From Nageia nagi (taxonomy: Eukaryota > Pinophyta): a stretch of DNA of 64,000 bases. Below are positions 37,334-48,843 of this stretch, in pieces. Location: the NCBI GenBank assembly GCA_050084985.1, contig JBITNC010000001.1:5332001-5396000 (forward strand), read 5' to 3'. Position 1 is the first letter of the stretch; the number at the start of each line of letters is the position of its first letter. The position numbers and the translations under genes were made by a program. The notes under the pieces are model-generated. The model did not search any database, was not told where the DNA came from, and was given only the letters and a program-made list of their open reading frames with translations.

Positions 37334-37841
37334 TGAAGGATTTGAACTATAACTAAACAAATCCTCTAGGACCTTAGACTAGGAAACTCAAGTGTACACA
37401 AGATAACACTTCTATAATTCTAAGAACATCATTCACACAATATGACACCAATATAATGTGGTTCCTCCCTCCTTGGGAGTACATCCACAACTAGTTCTCT
37501 TATTCTCAAATCTATGTCTCTCTTACAACTATTCTCTAGCTCTCTCCTACACAACCAAGTAGAGTAATCTTACTCAAAACTTAGATATGTTTACATGAGG
37601 AGAGGCCCTCTATTTATAGGTTGAGAGCACCTCCCTAACCTTCCTTTAACCCAAGGGTAAGGTTAGGGTTACATTAAATGTACCACCAAACTTCAACCTA
37701 CCAACTAACTCCTTTGGTAAAGTCAAAGTCTATACATTAAAGAATTCTATTAATCATTTAAGGTATCTACATACCCTTAAGTGATTAATTGAATTTACAA
37801 GGAGTCTAGATATTCACAATATTTCATTACAAATTCTAACA
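37334..37841 (-). repeat. 3' LTR of the young copia element
   Basis: 508 bp; minus strand TGTTAGAATT...CCTTCA. It is preceded on the minus strand by the tract attaagggggag. No difference from the 5' LTR was seen. Confidence 0.93.
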
Positions 37842-38333
37842 CTCCCCCTTAATGCAATATTGGGATAGAGCGTAGAAGAGAGAAGAGAGAGAGTAAGAGA
37901 GAGTTCTCCTCCATAGAGATACAAGTGGAGATAAGAACTTTTACATATTTTTGAGAATCTTTTTTTTGAGAACTAGTATGAGACTCACTACATTACCATT
38001 TGACAAAAATGGTTTACAATACAATCATTAACCACAACTGGTTTCACTGTACATAGTAGTCGATCAACTTTAAGCTGACATGTGAGTCTCCATGAGCTTG
38101 CTTTCACAAGGTGAGTAACCTGCATTTCTAAAGAAGATCCTGCATGCTACAAGCAACTCATGAACAAAATCAGTTAGATGCATCATATATTCAAATAAGA
38201 GAATTAAATAATGCCATCTTATAAATAACTGATCAATGGTGTACTATAAGCCATCACAGAGATGCCAAGCCATTACTCATAGTCACCTGTTGTATATAGA
38301 CATGTGTTGATTTTTAAAAATAGAGCATAAAAT

Positions 38334-38625
38334 TGTACAACGAGTTTCTCACGCAGAGCAAACTCACCACGGAGGTATAGAATGTACAACAAGTTCGTCA
38401 CGCAGAGCGAACTTACCACGGAGGTATATTAAATTATATGCTCAAAAATTGTACAACGAGTTTCTCACGCAGAGCAAACTCACCACGGAGGTATAGAGCA
38501 TAAAAATTGTACAACGAGTTTCTCACGCAGAGCAAACTCACCACGGAGGTATAAAATAATCAACACTCTATAACAACAATTGTACAACAAGTTTGTCACG
38601 CAGAGCAAACTTACCACGGAGGTCT
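38334..38625. repeat. Five hairpin-forming repeats in the 3' part of the copia element
   Basis: Each unit has 'tgtacaac' + a 24 nt imperfect palindrome + 'accacggaggt'. Palindromes are at 38342-38365, 38391-38414, 38458-38481, 38516-38539 and 38589-38612. The loop is always ACGCA. Stem arms differ in concert: GAGTTT/AAACTC in units 1, 3 and 4; AAGTTCG/CGAACTT in unit 2; AAGTTTG/CAAACTT in unit 5. Spacing between units is irregular (49, 67, 58 and 73 bp), so only the core is conserved. Confidence 0.9.
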
Positions 38626-38671
38626 AGAATGTACAATCAAAAAAGGCCTCTTAGAGGTGAAGTTGTCATCA

Positions 38672-41260
38672 CTAACAAAATACTAACCTTGCCTTGTATT
38701 TTTCAATGTTTCCATCAGAATTGTACTTGACCTTGTATATCCATTTATTGTCAATCACATTTTTCTCATTGGGATAAGGAACCAAATCCCAAGTTTCATT
38801 TTTCATGAGAGCCTCATACTCAACTTTCATAGCTTCCATCCAACACTCTTGCTTGGAAGCTTCTTTGAAGGTTGATGGCTCATGCATATTATCAATTTTG
38901 GCAAATAAGGATTTATTCAAGGTCATACTTCTGGTAATTCTCTGTGCTGGAGAATTTTGCTCTTGTGGTGACTTCTCTACATGCTCATCCAACCAGTTAG
39001 GTGCAGGCGAAGAATCATCTGTATCAGATACTTCAGCATGAGAGGTGGTATCCTCAGAAAGTTCATTGAACTTAACATCCCTAGACACAAAGACTATTTT
39101 ATGGGATGAAGAGTAGAGCCTGTAACCTCTATGCTGATTATCATACCCCACAAAGATGCATTTTTCTGATCGTTTATCTAGCTTCTTTCTTTTCTCTGAG
39201 GTAATGAAGGCAAATGCATCACAACCGAAGATTCTGAAGTGTGAGAGGTTAGGTTTCTTTCCTGTCCATGCTTCATATGGAGTTTTACCTTCAACTGCCT
39301 TAGTAGGACACCTATTTAGTGTGTGAATAGCAGTGTGAACAGCTTCGCCCCATAAGAAACTAGGAAGGTTACCCAACATGCATCTTGCCATTTCCATAAT
39401 GGTGCGATTCTTCCTTTCAGCAACTCCATTTTGCTGAGGGGTGTAAGGGATTGTGAATTGTCACTTAATCCCGTGTTTAACACAAAAGTTGTTAAACTCA
39501 TTGCTATTATATTCACCCCCATTGTCTGATCTCAGCATTTTGATCTTAAAATCAGTTTGATTTTCAACAAGTGCCTTGAAGTCTTGAAACCTGTCAAAAG
39601 TTTGATCCTTGTGCTCAAGTAGATAACCAAATGTCATCCTACTGAAGTCATAAATGAAGGTCAGAACATAAGAAGCTCCACCTAGTGACTTAGTCTGAAA
39701 AGGACCCATCAAATCTGAATGCACAAGCTGAAGAGGACAAGTAGCCCGAGTTGCCTTATCTTTTTCAAACTTTTGCCTATGCATCTTTCCTAGAATGCAC
39801 CTTTCACAAAGACCAACTATGGGTGAAATATTAGGTAAACCTTCCACAAGTTCTTGAGTTTTCATAGCTTGAATACTCTTGTGGTTAAGGTGTCCTAATC
39901 GTTGATGCCAAAGATTACCTTTTGAACAAACATTTGTAGCAAGATAAATCTTTGAAGGTACTTGATCCACAATATAAAGGTCATTCTTTACTGATCCTTT
40001 CATCAAAGTGGCAAGTCCTTTCTTAACACACCAAGAGTGTGAGGTAAACTCAAATGAGCATCCTTTCCTTGTAATTTGAATCACGGAGATGAGATGCATC
40101 CTTAGTTTAGGCACATAAAAGACATTGTCAAGAGTCTTTCCATGAATCTTCACACTTCCTATTCCGTGAACATCAAGGACTGTATTATCACCTATCACAA
40201 CTGCATCCTTTTTGTACTTATGAAAATTTTCAAACTTATCTTTTTCATAACACATGTGATTAGTGCATCCTGTATCAACAATCCAGTCATTTGAAATAGT
40301 TTGAGTCATTGAGTAGTAGGCAACAGAAGCAGCATGCTTGTTCTTCTTTTTATTATTGAAATTTCTCATATTTGCATTTCCCTTTCCTTTTTGAGCAAAT
40401 TTCTTTTTGCGACAATCATACTCTTTGTGCCCAAAGATGCCACAGAAGTTACAATTCCCATCAAACTTTTCTTGAGGTGTTGGATTGCTTGATCCTGCTT
40501 TATCATTCCTGTGCCTGTAGTTGCCATGATTGTTGTTGTTGTTGCCCTTTTTGTCATACTTCCTGAAGGTAGATGAGGACTTGTTGTCTTTGAATTTGTA
40601 ATGTTTGAACTTTTTCTTGAAAGGAGTTTTGGTTGCTCCTAGAGCAATGCTATGGTCCTTTGGAGAAAGGTTCAACATTTTCTTGTTCAAAGTTTCCTCA
40701 TGCTTTAGAAGAAGTCTTGAAAGGTTATCAAGTGAGATGACATCTTCTTCATCATCGAGCCTTGTTTCCATAACTGTGACAAAGTTGCTGAACTTTGAAG
40801 TAAGGCTTTGTAGAATGATGAAGACCATGAACTCATCATTGATCCAGTTGCAGCCACAACCAACCAGTTGTGTCCTGAGGTCAATGATTTTGTTCAAGTA
40901 GATGGAGGCACTTTCATCTTCACTTTGTCGATACTGCAACAACTTTTGTAGAATGGTAAACCTTCTTGAAAATTTGGACCCAAGGTAGATCTTCTTTAAC
41001 CTATCCCAAGCTTCCTTTGCTGAAGTTGATGAAGAAATCATGAGAAGGACATCATCTGAAACTGCACGGTATATCATAGAAGTTGCTAACTCATTCTTTG
41101 AGTTGTATACTTCAAGAGCCTTCTCATCGGTAGGAGCAACTGCATCTTCACTAACTGTCTGCCATAGCTTTCTTGCTTGTAACTCGGCTTTCATACGTGG
41201 TTCCCATATTCCAAAGTTGGAACCATCGAGTATGTGCTTGGGAACGAAGGTTTCAACCAT
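38672..41260 (-). pseudogene. Copia gag-protease-integrase polyprotein with one in-frame stop, RT truncated
   Basis: The frame starts MVETFVPKHILDG at 41260, two bases after an acceptor-like tttttgtagca. Order (residues from this Met): copia gag about 1-240; zinc knuckle C270-C273-H278-C283; protease DTG at 329-331 (NDWIVDTG); GAG-pre-integrase with WHQRLGH at 451-457 and CERC at 485-488; integrase core with D516 (VHSD), D579 (LRSDNGGEY) and E615 (QNGVAERKNRT). The spacing from D579 to E615 fits DD35E. The only break up to here is a TGA at 39461-39463 (position 600); the frame resumes in phase at once. It then runs through integrase C-terminus words (FGCDAFAFI, KCIFVGY) and the first RT residues (DNKWIYKVKYNSDGN, EKYKARLV) before a stop at 38672. 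A complete copia pol would be about 500 residues longer. Every catalytic residue up to integrase is intact. Confidence 0.92.
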
Positions 41261-42049
41261 TGCTACAAAAACAAATAAATATGCAATAAGAATGTAAACT
41301 TTTACAATTTTTCCATCTATACATATAAAACAACTAATAAGCAAACATGTCCCACATGTGTAAACTCATTAACCACGATCCATAGAAGGATAAAGTTGGG
41401 GTTGTTTTCTTGTATAGAATTAGGCCTTCACCTGGATGCCCGCAAGGTGGAGCCCAGGTACTACCAGTCCTCAACCAGTTCACCTTGGTCAGTGATATAC
41501 TCTCACAAGGAGAAGTACTTACGATTTTCCAAGGATCCGACGTATCTTGGACCGGCCATTTTAATTATCTTGATTAAGGGTTTCAGTTTTCCTCCTAGGT
41601 TATCAGGATAATCCCTGAATGGACGTGCGGACATGTGGTATCACTACACACATGCCTGTCCACCTAATAGAGTTATGTCCAATCCAACAGAGGTCTTAGG
41701 GGCAATTAAGACGGACTTACCACCACTCGGTTCTTCGGACTAAAAGGGCTCCAGTCTGCCCTGTCCTCACCTCATGGCTCCCCAAACAAGTCATGTTGTG
41801 GAAAATACGTGCGGATGTATTCATTTTAGGGGTTACTTTTCACATTTTTGCGTATTGCAAGTATAAGCAAATGTGCAAAAAAAAATATAAAGTAAGGTGA
41901 AAAATTACTCCATCCACACGAACTTGAAACCTTAAAAAGGCCAAAAAAATTGAGTCCAATGGGTTTTGTTCTAACCCCTAAAGGACTTTTACATTGTTCA
42001 CATTCAAAGCACTTAATTAAACATTAAGAACTAAGTCCTACTTAGTATT

Positions 42050-42385
42050 TAATTCATAACATGCATTGTATCATGACTTAAAAATTTAAGTAAGCATGCA
42101 TCATGCATTAAAAATTTAAGTCCTAAGCATATTTAGTCTTCAAATAAGATACATGCATCTAGATAATTCATAACATGCATTGTATCATGACTTAAAAATT
42201 TAAGTAAGCATGCATCATGCATTAAAAATTTAAGTCCTAAGCATACTTATGCATTCTTAACATTTAAGCATACTTATAACATGCATTCTATCATGACTTA
42301 AAATTTACGTAAGCATGCATCATGCATTACAAATTTAAGTCCTAAGCATGTTTTAGTCTTCAAATAAGATACATGCATCTAGATA
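42050..42385. repeat. Tandem repeat of about 120 bp, two and a half to three copies, in the copia leader
   Basis: The unit carries 'acatgcattgtatcatgact', 'aagtaagcatgcatcatgca', 'aatttaagtcctaagcat' and, in the first and last copies, 'agtcttcaaataagatacat'. The units begin at about 42058, 42174 and 42278. ATGCAT palindromes recur many times. Confidence 0.8.
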
Positions 42386-42879
42386 AAATTTAAGTAAAAA
42401 ATTTATACCAAGGCCCCCCCTTTTTGTTACTTAAAGTTTTATCTCTAGAGAATCAACCTGTATGCTATGACTTGGCTTATAAGTGATGTATTTTAAGTAA
42501 AAGATTCCCTTATTTACTTAAAAAAAATAGCATACTTTAGATTAAATTACTATGCATGTGCACCTTTATTTAATTAAGCATTAAATTTGGAGGAGAAAAT
42601 AAGAAATTATGTGAAGGACTCCTAAGTGCATTTAATGGGAGCAATGGACTTGGAAGGTGGAATAGGAGACCCATACCCCAATTTTTAAATGCTTTGGAAG
42701 GCTTGGTCTACCTTAAAAAAATGCCTAAGTCAATAATCATTAAATGCTTAGGTGGAAAAATATGACCCCCCTTGTTTTTCTACCAAAAAAGACACGTTGC
42801 TTTTTGGAAGGGAAAATGTGTAGGTGGTCAAAAAACAAAACTAAGGCATTTAAGGTGACTTGGAAGACTTGCAAGGTGT

Positions 42880-43530
42880 TGGTAGCCAGCAACCTTGACC
42901 AGGGAAGGAGGAAGAGAAGGCTGGCGCAGGAGGCTGACCAGAGAGGAGGAGCTTTAAGAGGAGGGAGGAAGAGAGTGCAGAACTCCACGGTGTGACCATG
43001 GGCAGGGAGACCAGGAGGGAGCAGGCGTGGGAGGAGGCGTGCAGGTCTATCTGCACATGCAACGTATCCGTTTTGGTGCATCTCCTGCGATCATTATAGT
43101 CCGTGAAACGTAGTCTGCAGTATGCATCTTGTCAAACAATTCGCGCGTGCGTGCGGGAGGAGGCGAGGAGGAGACTGAGGCGACGCCATTGCATAGCCTG
43201 CTGACCAGACGTCAACAACAGTGTCACTGCCTGTCGAGGAAAGCCATGTCTGTGGTAGCAGCACTGCACTCGCAGAGGAGACCACCGCCGTGAGGAGGGA
43301 GTGCTGCGTCGAGGAGGAGCGGCGCTGCGGCGAGGAGGAGCGGCGGAGCGCAGTGGTGGAGGCAGGCGCGAGGGAGGAGGCTGCAGCGGTTCGGCGCCGG
43401 ACGGGAGCAGAGGAATGGTTGCGCGCGGGAGGCGCGAGTGGCGCGGCGGAGCCGCCAGGGGCCGCGCGGTGGCCGCGCGTGGGAGGTGGCCGCGCGCGTG
43501 CGCGGGGGCCCCGCGTTGTTTTAAAAATTT
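42880..43530. other. GC-rich island in the copia leader
   Basis: About 650 bp, reaching very high GC with many CpG and CGCG runs at 43300-43510, in an otherwise AT-rich element and window. Both strands have open frames over it (minus 43094-43543, plus 43221-43556) because GC-rich DNA has few stops. Their products (Ala/Arg/Pro/Ser-rich or Gly/Arg/Ala-rich) match nothing I know. It may be captured host DNA or a structured leader segment. Confidence 0.75.
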
Positions 43531-44322
43531 TACCCCCCCTCAATAATGTATTTTGATTTAATTTTTATTTGCCCCCTAAAGTTTTTAAAAATTTAATTTG
43601 ACCCCTCCAAGTTTTATTGTAAAACAAAACGTGAATGCAATTTAATAAATATATTTGTATTAATTGCTCCAATATATATTGTTTTAATTTAGCATTTAAA
43701 CAAATTTGTTTTAAAAAAATATATATATATAGCTTTGACTATAGGTTTAAAATAATGCAAGATATATAGTATGGTGCCACTAATATATGATTGTGCCCTT
43801 TTTTTTTAAAAAAAAAATTTGTCCTCCTTGCTAAAAAAAATTGCACCTTCCTCCCTTTTTTTTTTTGATATTGTTCACAAAAGACTATTGTAAAAAAAAA
43901 AACTTTTGAGTAAAAAAATTGTAATATTTCTCAAATGTTGTATACTAACCATCTCCTTTTTTTTGTTTGTTTAAATGTAGCAATTTAAGCACTTTGTAAA
44001 AATTGCAAGTAAACAAAAGGTTAGTAATAACAACAAACAAGGAACATCATATTACAATTTTGTTAGCCATGTATTGCCCAAACAAAAAAAATGAGCTCAA
44101 CACATAGCAAATAATGTTAGTATCATTAGTGCATAAACCAAAAAAAATGAAGGGGATTATATGAAGGAGGTTATACCTTCTCTTGAATTTACCTCACCAA
44201 GAAGATTAGGATTAAGATCTCCAAATTTGAGAAGGATGAAGCACCTTCAAAATGTAGCTTCCACACCAAAAGAGCTTCTTCAACAAGGAGAGTTTCAACA
44301 CCAAGAAGAGCTTCCTCAACAA

Positions 44323-44335
44323 GGCTCTGATACCA
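44323..44335 (-). other. Primer-binding site of the young copia element (initiator Met tRNA type)
   Basis: The minus strand reads TGGTATCAGAGCC two bases after the 5' LTR end. It is the standard complement used by plant copia elements and is unmutated. Confidence 0.92.
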
Positions 44336-44337
44336 AT

Positions 44338-44845
44338 TGAAGGATTTGAACTATAACTAAACAAATCCTCTAGGACCTTAGACTAGGAAACTCAAGTGTA
44401 CACAAGATAACACTTCTATAATTCTAAGAACATCATTCACACAATATGACACCAATATAATGTGGTTCCTCCCTCCTTGGGAGTACATCCACAACTAGTT
44501 CTCTTATTCTCAAATCTATGTCTCTCTTACAACTATTCTCTAGCTCTCTCCTACACAACCAAGTAGAGTAATCTTACTCAAAACTTAGATATGTTTACAT
44601 GAGGAGAGGCCCTCTATTTATAGGTTGAGAGCACCTCCCTAACCTTCCTTTAACCCAAGGGTAAGGTTAGGGTTACATTAAATGTACCACCAAACTTCAA
44701 CCTACCAACTAACTCCTTTGGTAAAGTCAAAGTCTATACATTAAAGAATTCTATTAATCATTTAAGGTATCTACATACCCTTAAGTGATTAATTGAATTT
44801 ACAAGGAGTCTAGATATTCACAATATTTCATTACAAATTCTAACA
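44338..44845 (-). repeat. 5' LTR of the young copia element, with promoter
   Basis: 508 bp, TG...CA. A TATA box (minus cctataaatag, about 44613-44624) marks the likely promoter. It is followed outside by the GGATA duplication. Confidence 0.93.
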
Positions 44846-44850
44846 GGATA

Positions 44851-45059
44851 AACCTCAAGCATTAATGCTTCATTATAAATGGTAACTTAGAATCATTCAT
44901 ATTATTTTGAGGATAAAGAGTACTACTAACATATAAATAAGTTTTTTTTGGTTAATTCAAGGTGTTGTAGGCTATCCTAGATTCAAAGGTATAATATAGC
45001 ACCTCAACTAGATAAGGAACATGTGTAGGCAATGAATTATTTTTTAATCCTATTTGAGT
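44851..45059. other. Short AT-rich spacer
   Basis: Nothing recognised. Confidence 0.5.
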
Positions 45060-45650
45060 TTCTCGATGGAGTTGGCAGCTTAATGTTATTGTCGATGCCG
45101 ATATGCTTAGGTATCTATAATGCTTGCAAGATTCAAGTTCTCTCTTGATAGACTACCTTCACCATCGATGGACTTGTCCCAGACCCTTGAGGACTGTTTG
45201 ATAGCGATTTGGGACATGGTTTATAAAGCCTTTATTTAGGATACTTGGGTGTCCCCTCTATCATGAAACACCCAAGCTAGACCACTACACCCAACACTAC
45301 CTTCAAGTCGAGGATGGTCAGATTTCCCTCTAGGATACATCAGCTTACACCTCCCCCCCAGGTTAAGAATGTTGCTTGGATAGTTTTAGGTATGCTCACA
45401 CCAGTTGTGAGTGGAGATAAGCCACCACTTAGCTAGAGAGCTACGAGTCTACTACCTTTGCTCCTTGGAGATAGAATCTGAGGATCACTTCATCTTTTGA
45501 TGCTCGATCTATTATTAGATCAAGGGTTAAGACCATTATCTCTTATGTGATTCACTTGCTTCTTTCATTAGGTACCCATATTATCGATGCTTAGCCCTTT
45601 ACCTTTGAGAGGCCTTCCTCTTACGGAGATGTCTCCTAGCTTGAGCTCAG
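45060..45650 (+). pseudogene. LINE C-terminal fragment with Cys/His motif remnant
   Basis: At 45390-45620 the plus strand reads CSHQLWVEISHHLARELRV, LCSLEIESEDHFIF, then (after a stop) CSIYY, and further on RYPYYRCLALYL and EAFLL. SSHQLR.E.GR...., CRLC....E.E.HF.F.C..Y and Y..QRCLALYL are the tail of a plant LINE ORF2-type protein. Two cysteines and the following His are kept. The RT before it is not recognisable; 45060-45390 may be its eroded upstream part. It is a different LINE lineage from the one at 30370. Confidence 0.6.
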
Positions 45651-48600
45651 CAGCCCTCAGGTGATTGATACATTATATCCTTATTTCGTGCCTCCTCCCT
45701 AGAGGGGGCTCATAAAAGATGTAGAGAGGAACACCCATAACCACTCCGTCGGACTAGGAGACATCTTCAGAGCATGTTGGAGCCATCGAGGACTCATCAG
45801 ATTAGTTCTTTCTTTCCACCTAACAGCACCTTGATCACTTCACCCATGGACCAACATGAGCCCACCTTGTACCAAAGTACACCATCACACTCCCCTTTCA
45901 GATAAGGTCAAGATGACTTCTTTGTAGTTGTTCTAGATTTTGTACCCCCCTTCCACTAGGGTGGGGTTCTTTAACCTAGAAATTTCAGTTTAACTCATTT
46001 CCTTTTGCTTTCCTTAGATGGGATCCATTAAGGGTTTAGCTGGCTTTTCTAGTAGGACTGTACATGCTAGTCCCATTGATCGCTCTTGGTCACCTGAGGA
46101 CATTAATATAATTTCTTTCTTTCTTTCTTTCCTTAGAGAATAATTAATCATCTACATACATGCTATTTTTATCACATATGGTAATATAGATTTAAAAAAA
46201 TCTAAAATCCATTGTATGTTTAGTATTTATGTGCAATCATATTATAATATGTATATTTAAAAATATCTATATTTAACTTGAGATAGTTAATATGAAAATT
46301 ATAGTTAACTAACTATATCAATATTTTTTTTTATAAAAATCTAATAATATGTTATCATATTAATAATATAATATTTCTATATCATAACATTGGATGGTTG
46401 ATTATAAGTAGTATTTTTATTTTTCTTTATGCATATCTCACTACTCATATCATAGGAAAATGATGACAACTAAGAAATCTCATATAATTAACATAGTTAC
46501 TACCTCCTCAAATTGATATATTCATCAAAGAATTGATATTTATTTCACATATCTCACATAAAACAAGGTTGTCATTCTTTAATTGCTAATATCCCTCCAT
46601 ACGATGCTATTCAAGGGTGTAAATGAATAATGGATGATCTATCCTAATATGAAAAGATTTGAAAATATTTTAATAAATTAATTGTAGTCATCTTATTTTT
46701 ATATGGTCATATTAATCATCTTGTTTATTAAACTATTATATTGTAATATATATTTTTAATAATAATCTATCTTCTATACTATATAGGTAACATTATTGTC
46801 ATACATTATGTTTTTATATCTTAATTATACTTCAAAATATATTACAAACCATATTAATAAATTTAGATACGGAGTTTAAACTTACTAAATATAAAAATTT
46901 ATTATCAAGAGAAGTAATTTATTAAATGCAATTTTTTCACTTTGTGCATTCATTATGAAAATAAATATCTTTTGAGAACTTGATATCTTTCTATCAACAA
47001 GACTTAAATTATGTGTTATGAATGTTATGGATAAGTAAAGCTAAATTATTTAAATGTCTTCATTGAAAACTTTTCTTTATTAAGAATTGTATTAAGAGAT
47101 TATATGAATTCTAAAATTCATTAGTTTACATTTAAATCTGTACATATTTTTGTAGGTTATTTTATTCTAATTACAAAATAATCATCAAAGCATTCTAAAA
47201 AATATTAATAATTATACAAATTAAAAAATCAAATTTTTTATAATGAAAAATATCAATTATGTTTGAGTTTTATTGTTAGTTTGATAAAGTTAGTATGAAT
47301 TTTATACAATTTTCTTTTCCATATCAATTATACTTGAAGAAATAGGATGTTATATTCTTACACAATCCTCTAAATTTTGCAAGTCAATGATTGAGGGAGG
47401 GAGCAATCCATCATACTTTACCGGCATACAAAGATTGTGCAACATATTTATGGTTTTTAATACATTTCAATAGTTATAATATAATTTATATCCATTATGG
47501 TGTATGTGGATTGATCATAAATGAATACTTCATTTTATTATTATATTTCCTACTAATATGATTACAAATTACTATAGTAAAACAACATGTAGATACCATA
47601 TTATCAAAGTGAATACATGAAAATTTCATATTCTAATGCAATATTTGAAATTCATAATATTATAGTAAACTCTTAGTTCATAAATATTTAACTATGCATT
47701 TGTTTGCTATAAATTTTATGTATGATTTAAAAAATAAATACTTATATGTAATCTATTAAAACTAATGAATATAAATTATTTATCAATTATTCAAGATCCT
47801 ATAAATTCTTTTTATGTATAATCTTAACAATTTACATGTTATAATAAAATAAATAATAATAATTTTAAAAAACTAAAATAGTGATAATAATAATAATGTA
47901 AGCATAATAATCTAAAATTAATTGGAAAAAATTATCTTGATTTGTAGAGATATTTTTAAAAGAAAATAAAAAAGTATATGGTTATGCACCTATCAATAAG
48001 TATTTACTTTCAAATTTATTAAAGAATAACAATTGTTGTGAAGTTATAAGTTAATAGTTATAATATTAAAATATAAGTATGTAGTATTAGTAAAAATATT
48101 TTATCAAATATAATAATTCTAAATTGATCGAAATAATTGTGAAAATAAATATTTATTGTAAATACAATATTCTTGTAATCATAGGACATTAATTATGTGT
48201 TTGCAACTATAAAAATTGTAATCTAATAAAATATTTTTTATATTATTCGCAAGAAAGAATATTGCATTCAATCAAATAAAAGTTAAAGTAAGTAATAAGA
48301 TAAATGTTGAACTATATATCATTAGAAAACAAAATAACATTACATAGAAATATTAAAATTCAAATGGAAAATGTTATATTCAATCAAATAAAAAATATTA
48401 TATACAATAATTACAAATGAAATTAAATAATAATATACTAAAAGAAGGTATTCAATAAAAATAAGTTCATATCTATTTCAAAGTATGATATTGAACTATT
48501 ATTTTTTAAAAGATCATATTTATAATTAATAACACATGTTATTATGGTAAATTTATTTTTAATATTATTTAATTCATTAAATATTTGTTATAAATTTTTA

Positions 48601-48839
48601 TTTTAGATAAGATATTTTATTTATCAATTAAATGATTAGTTAAAAGATATAGTATGATAATATGTAATATTATGTAAAACAAAAAAAAAAAAATTAAATC
48701 AAAAAGATAAAAATTATTTCATGATTGATCTCCTCTTTAACAAATTCTCAACCATCGATTTGAAAATAAACTTTCAAAGCTCAAAGGAGGATGCCTACAT
48801 GGTAAAAATAATTTAAAGTTACATAATAGAATTTAATAG
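45651..48839. other. AT-rich intergenic DNA
   Basis: 45650-46130 is less AT-rich and may be eroded transposon sequence, with a short CTTT run at 46110-46130. From 46130 to 48830 the sequence is extremely AT-rich with no recognisable gene or repeat unit. It forms the upstream flank of the aldo-keto reductase gene. Confidence 0.5.
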
Positions 48840-48843
48840 TGAC

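Larger units (their letters stand above)
41263..44192 (-). other. Long leader of the copia element, possible intron
   Basis: About 3 kb separates primer site and gag, far more than usual in copia. On the minus strand a donor-like GGTGAG|GTAAATTC lies 130 bp after the primer site (GT at 44191-44192), and a pyrimidine-rich acceptor tttatttgtttttgtag|ca ends 2 bases before the gag ATG (AG at 41263-41264). Splicing between them would join a short leader to gag. The interval holds a GC-rich island, a 120 bp tandem repeat and a moderately GC-rich block (41360-41830) unlike its surroundings. This is an inference from consensus sites only. Confidence 0.4.
37334..44845 (-). mobile_element. Young Ty1/copia element lacking RT/RNase H, 7.5 kb
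   Basis: The element runs from high to low coordinates. It comprises 5' LTR (44338-44845), iMet-type primer site (44323-44335), ~3 kb leader, gag-protease-integrase frame (41260 down to 38672), hairpin repeat array (38334-38625), 3' non-coding region, polypurine tract (37842-37850, minus aagggggag) and 3' LTR (37334-37841). The target duplication GGATA is at 37329-37333 and 44846-44850. I compared the two 508 bp LTRs by reading and found no difference, so the insertion is very recent. The pol frame stops shortly after the start of RT, so the element cannot make its own reverse transcriptase. Confidence 0.93.

Noticed and set aside
37640-37690. Interstitial telomere-like sequence (ccctaacc / ggttaggg words)
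   Set aside because: Only one or two units in each direction, located inside both LTRs of the copia element; not a telomeric array.
38334-38625. CRISPR-like array of five repeats
   Set aside because: The repeats have irregular spacers of similar sequence, sit inside a plant LTR retrotransposon and have no cas genes.
40372-41297. Plus-strand frames over the copia gag (40372-40566, 40605-40901, 41040-41297)
   Set aside because: Antisense shadows of the intact gag frame on the minus strand.
43094-43556. Open frames of 149 and 111 residues on both strands
   Set aside because: They lie in the GC-rich island, where stops are rare in every frame; composition is low-complexity and no family is recognisable.
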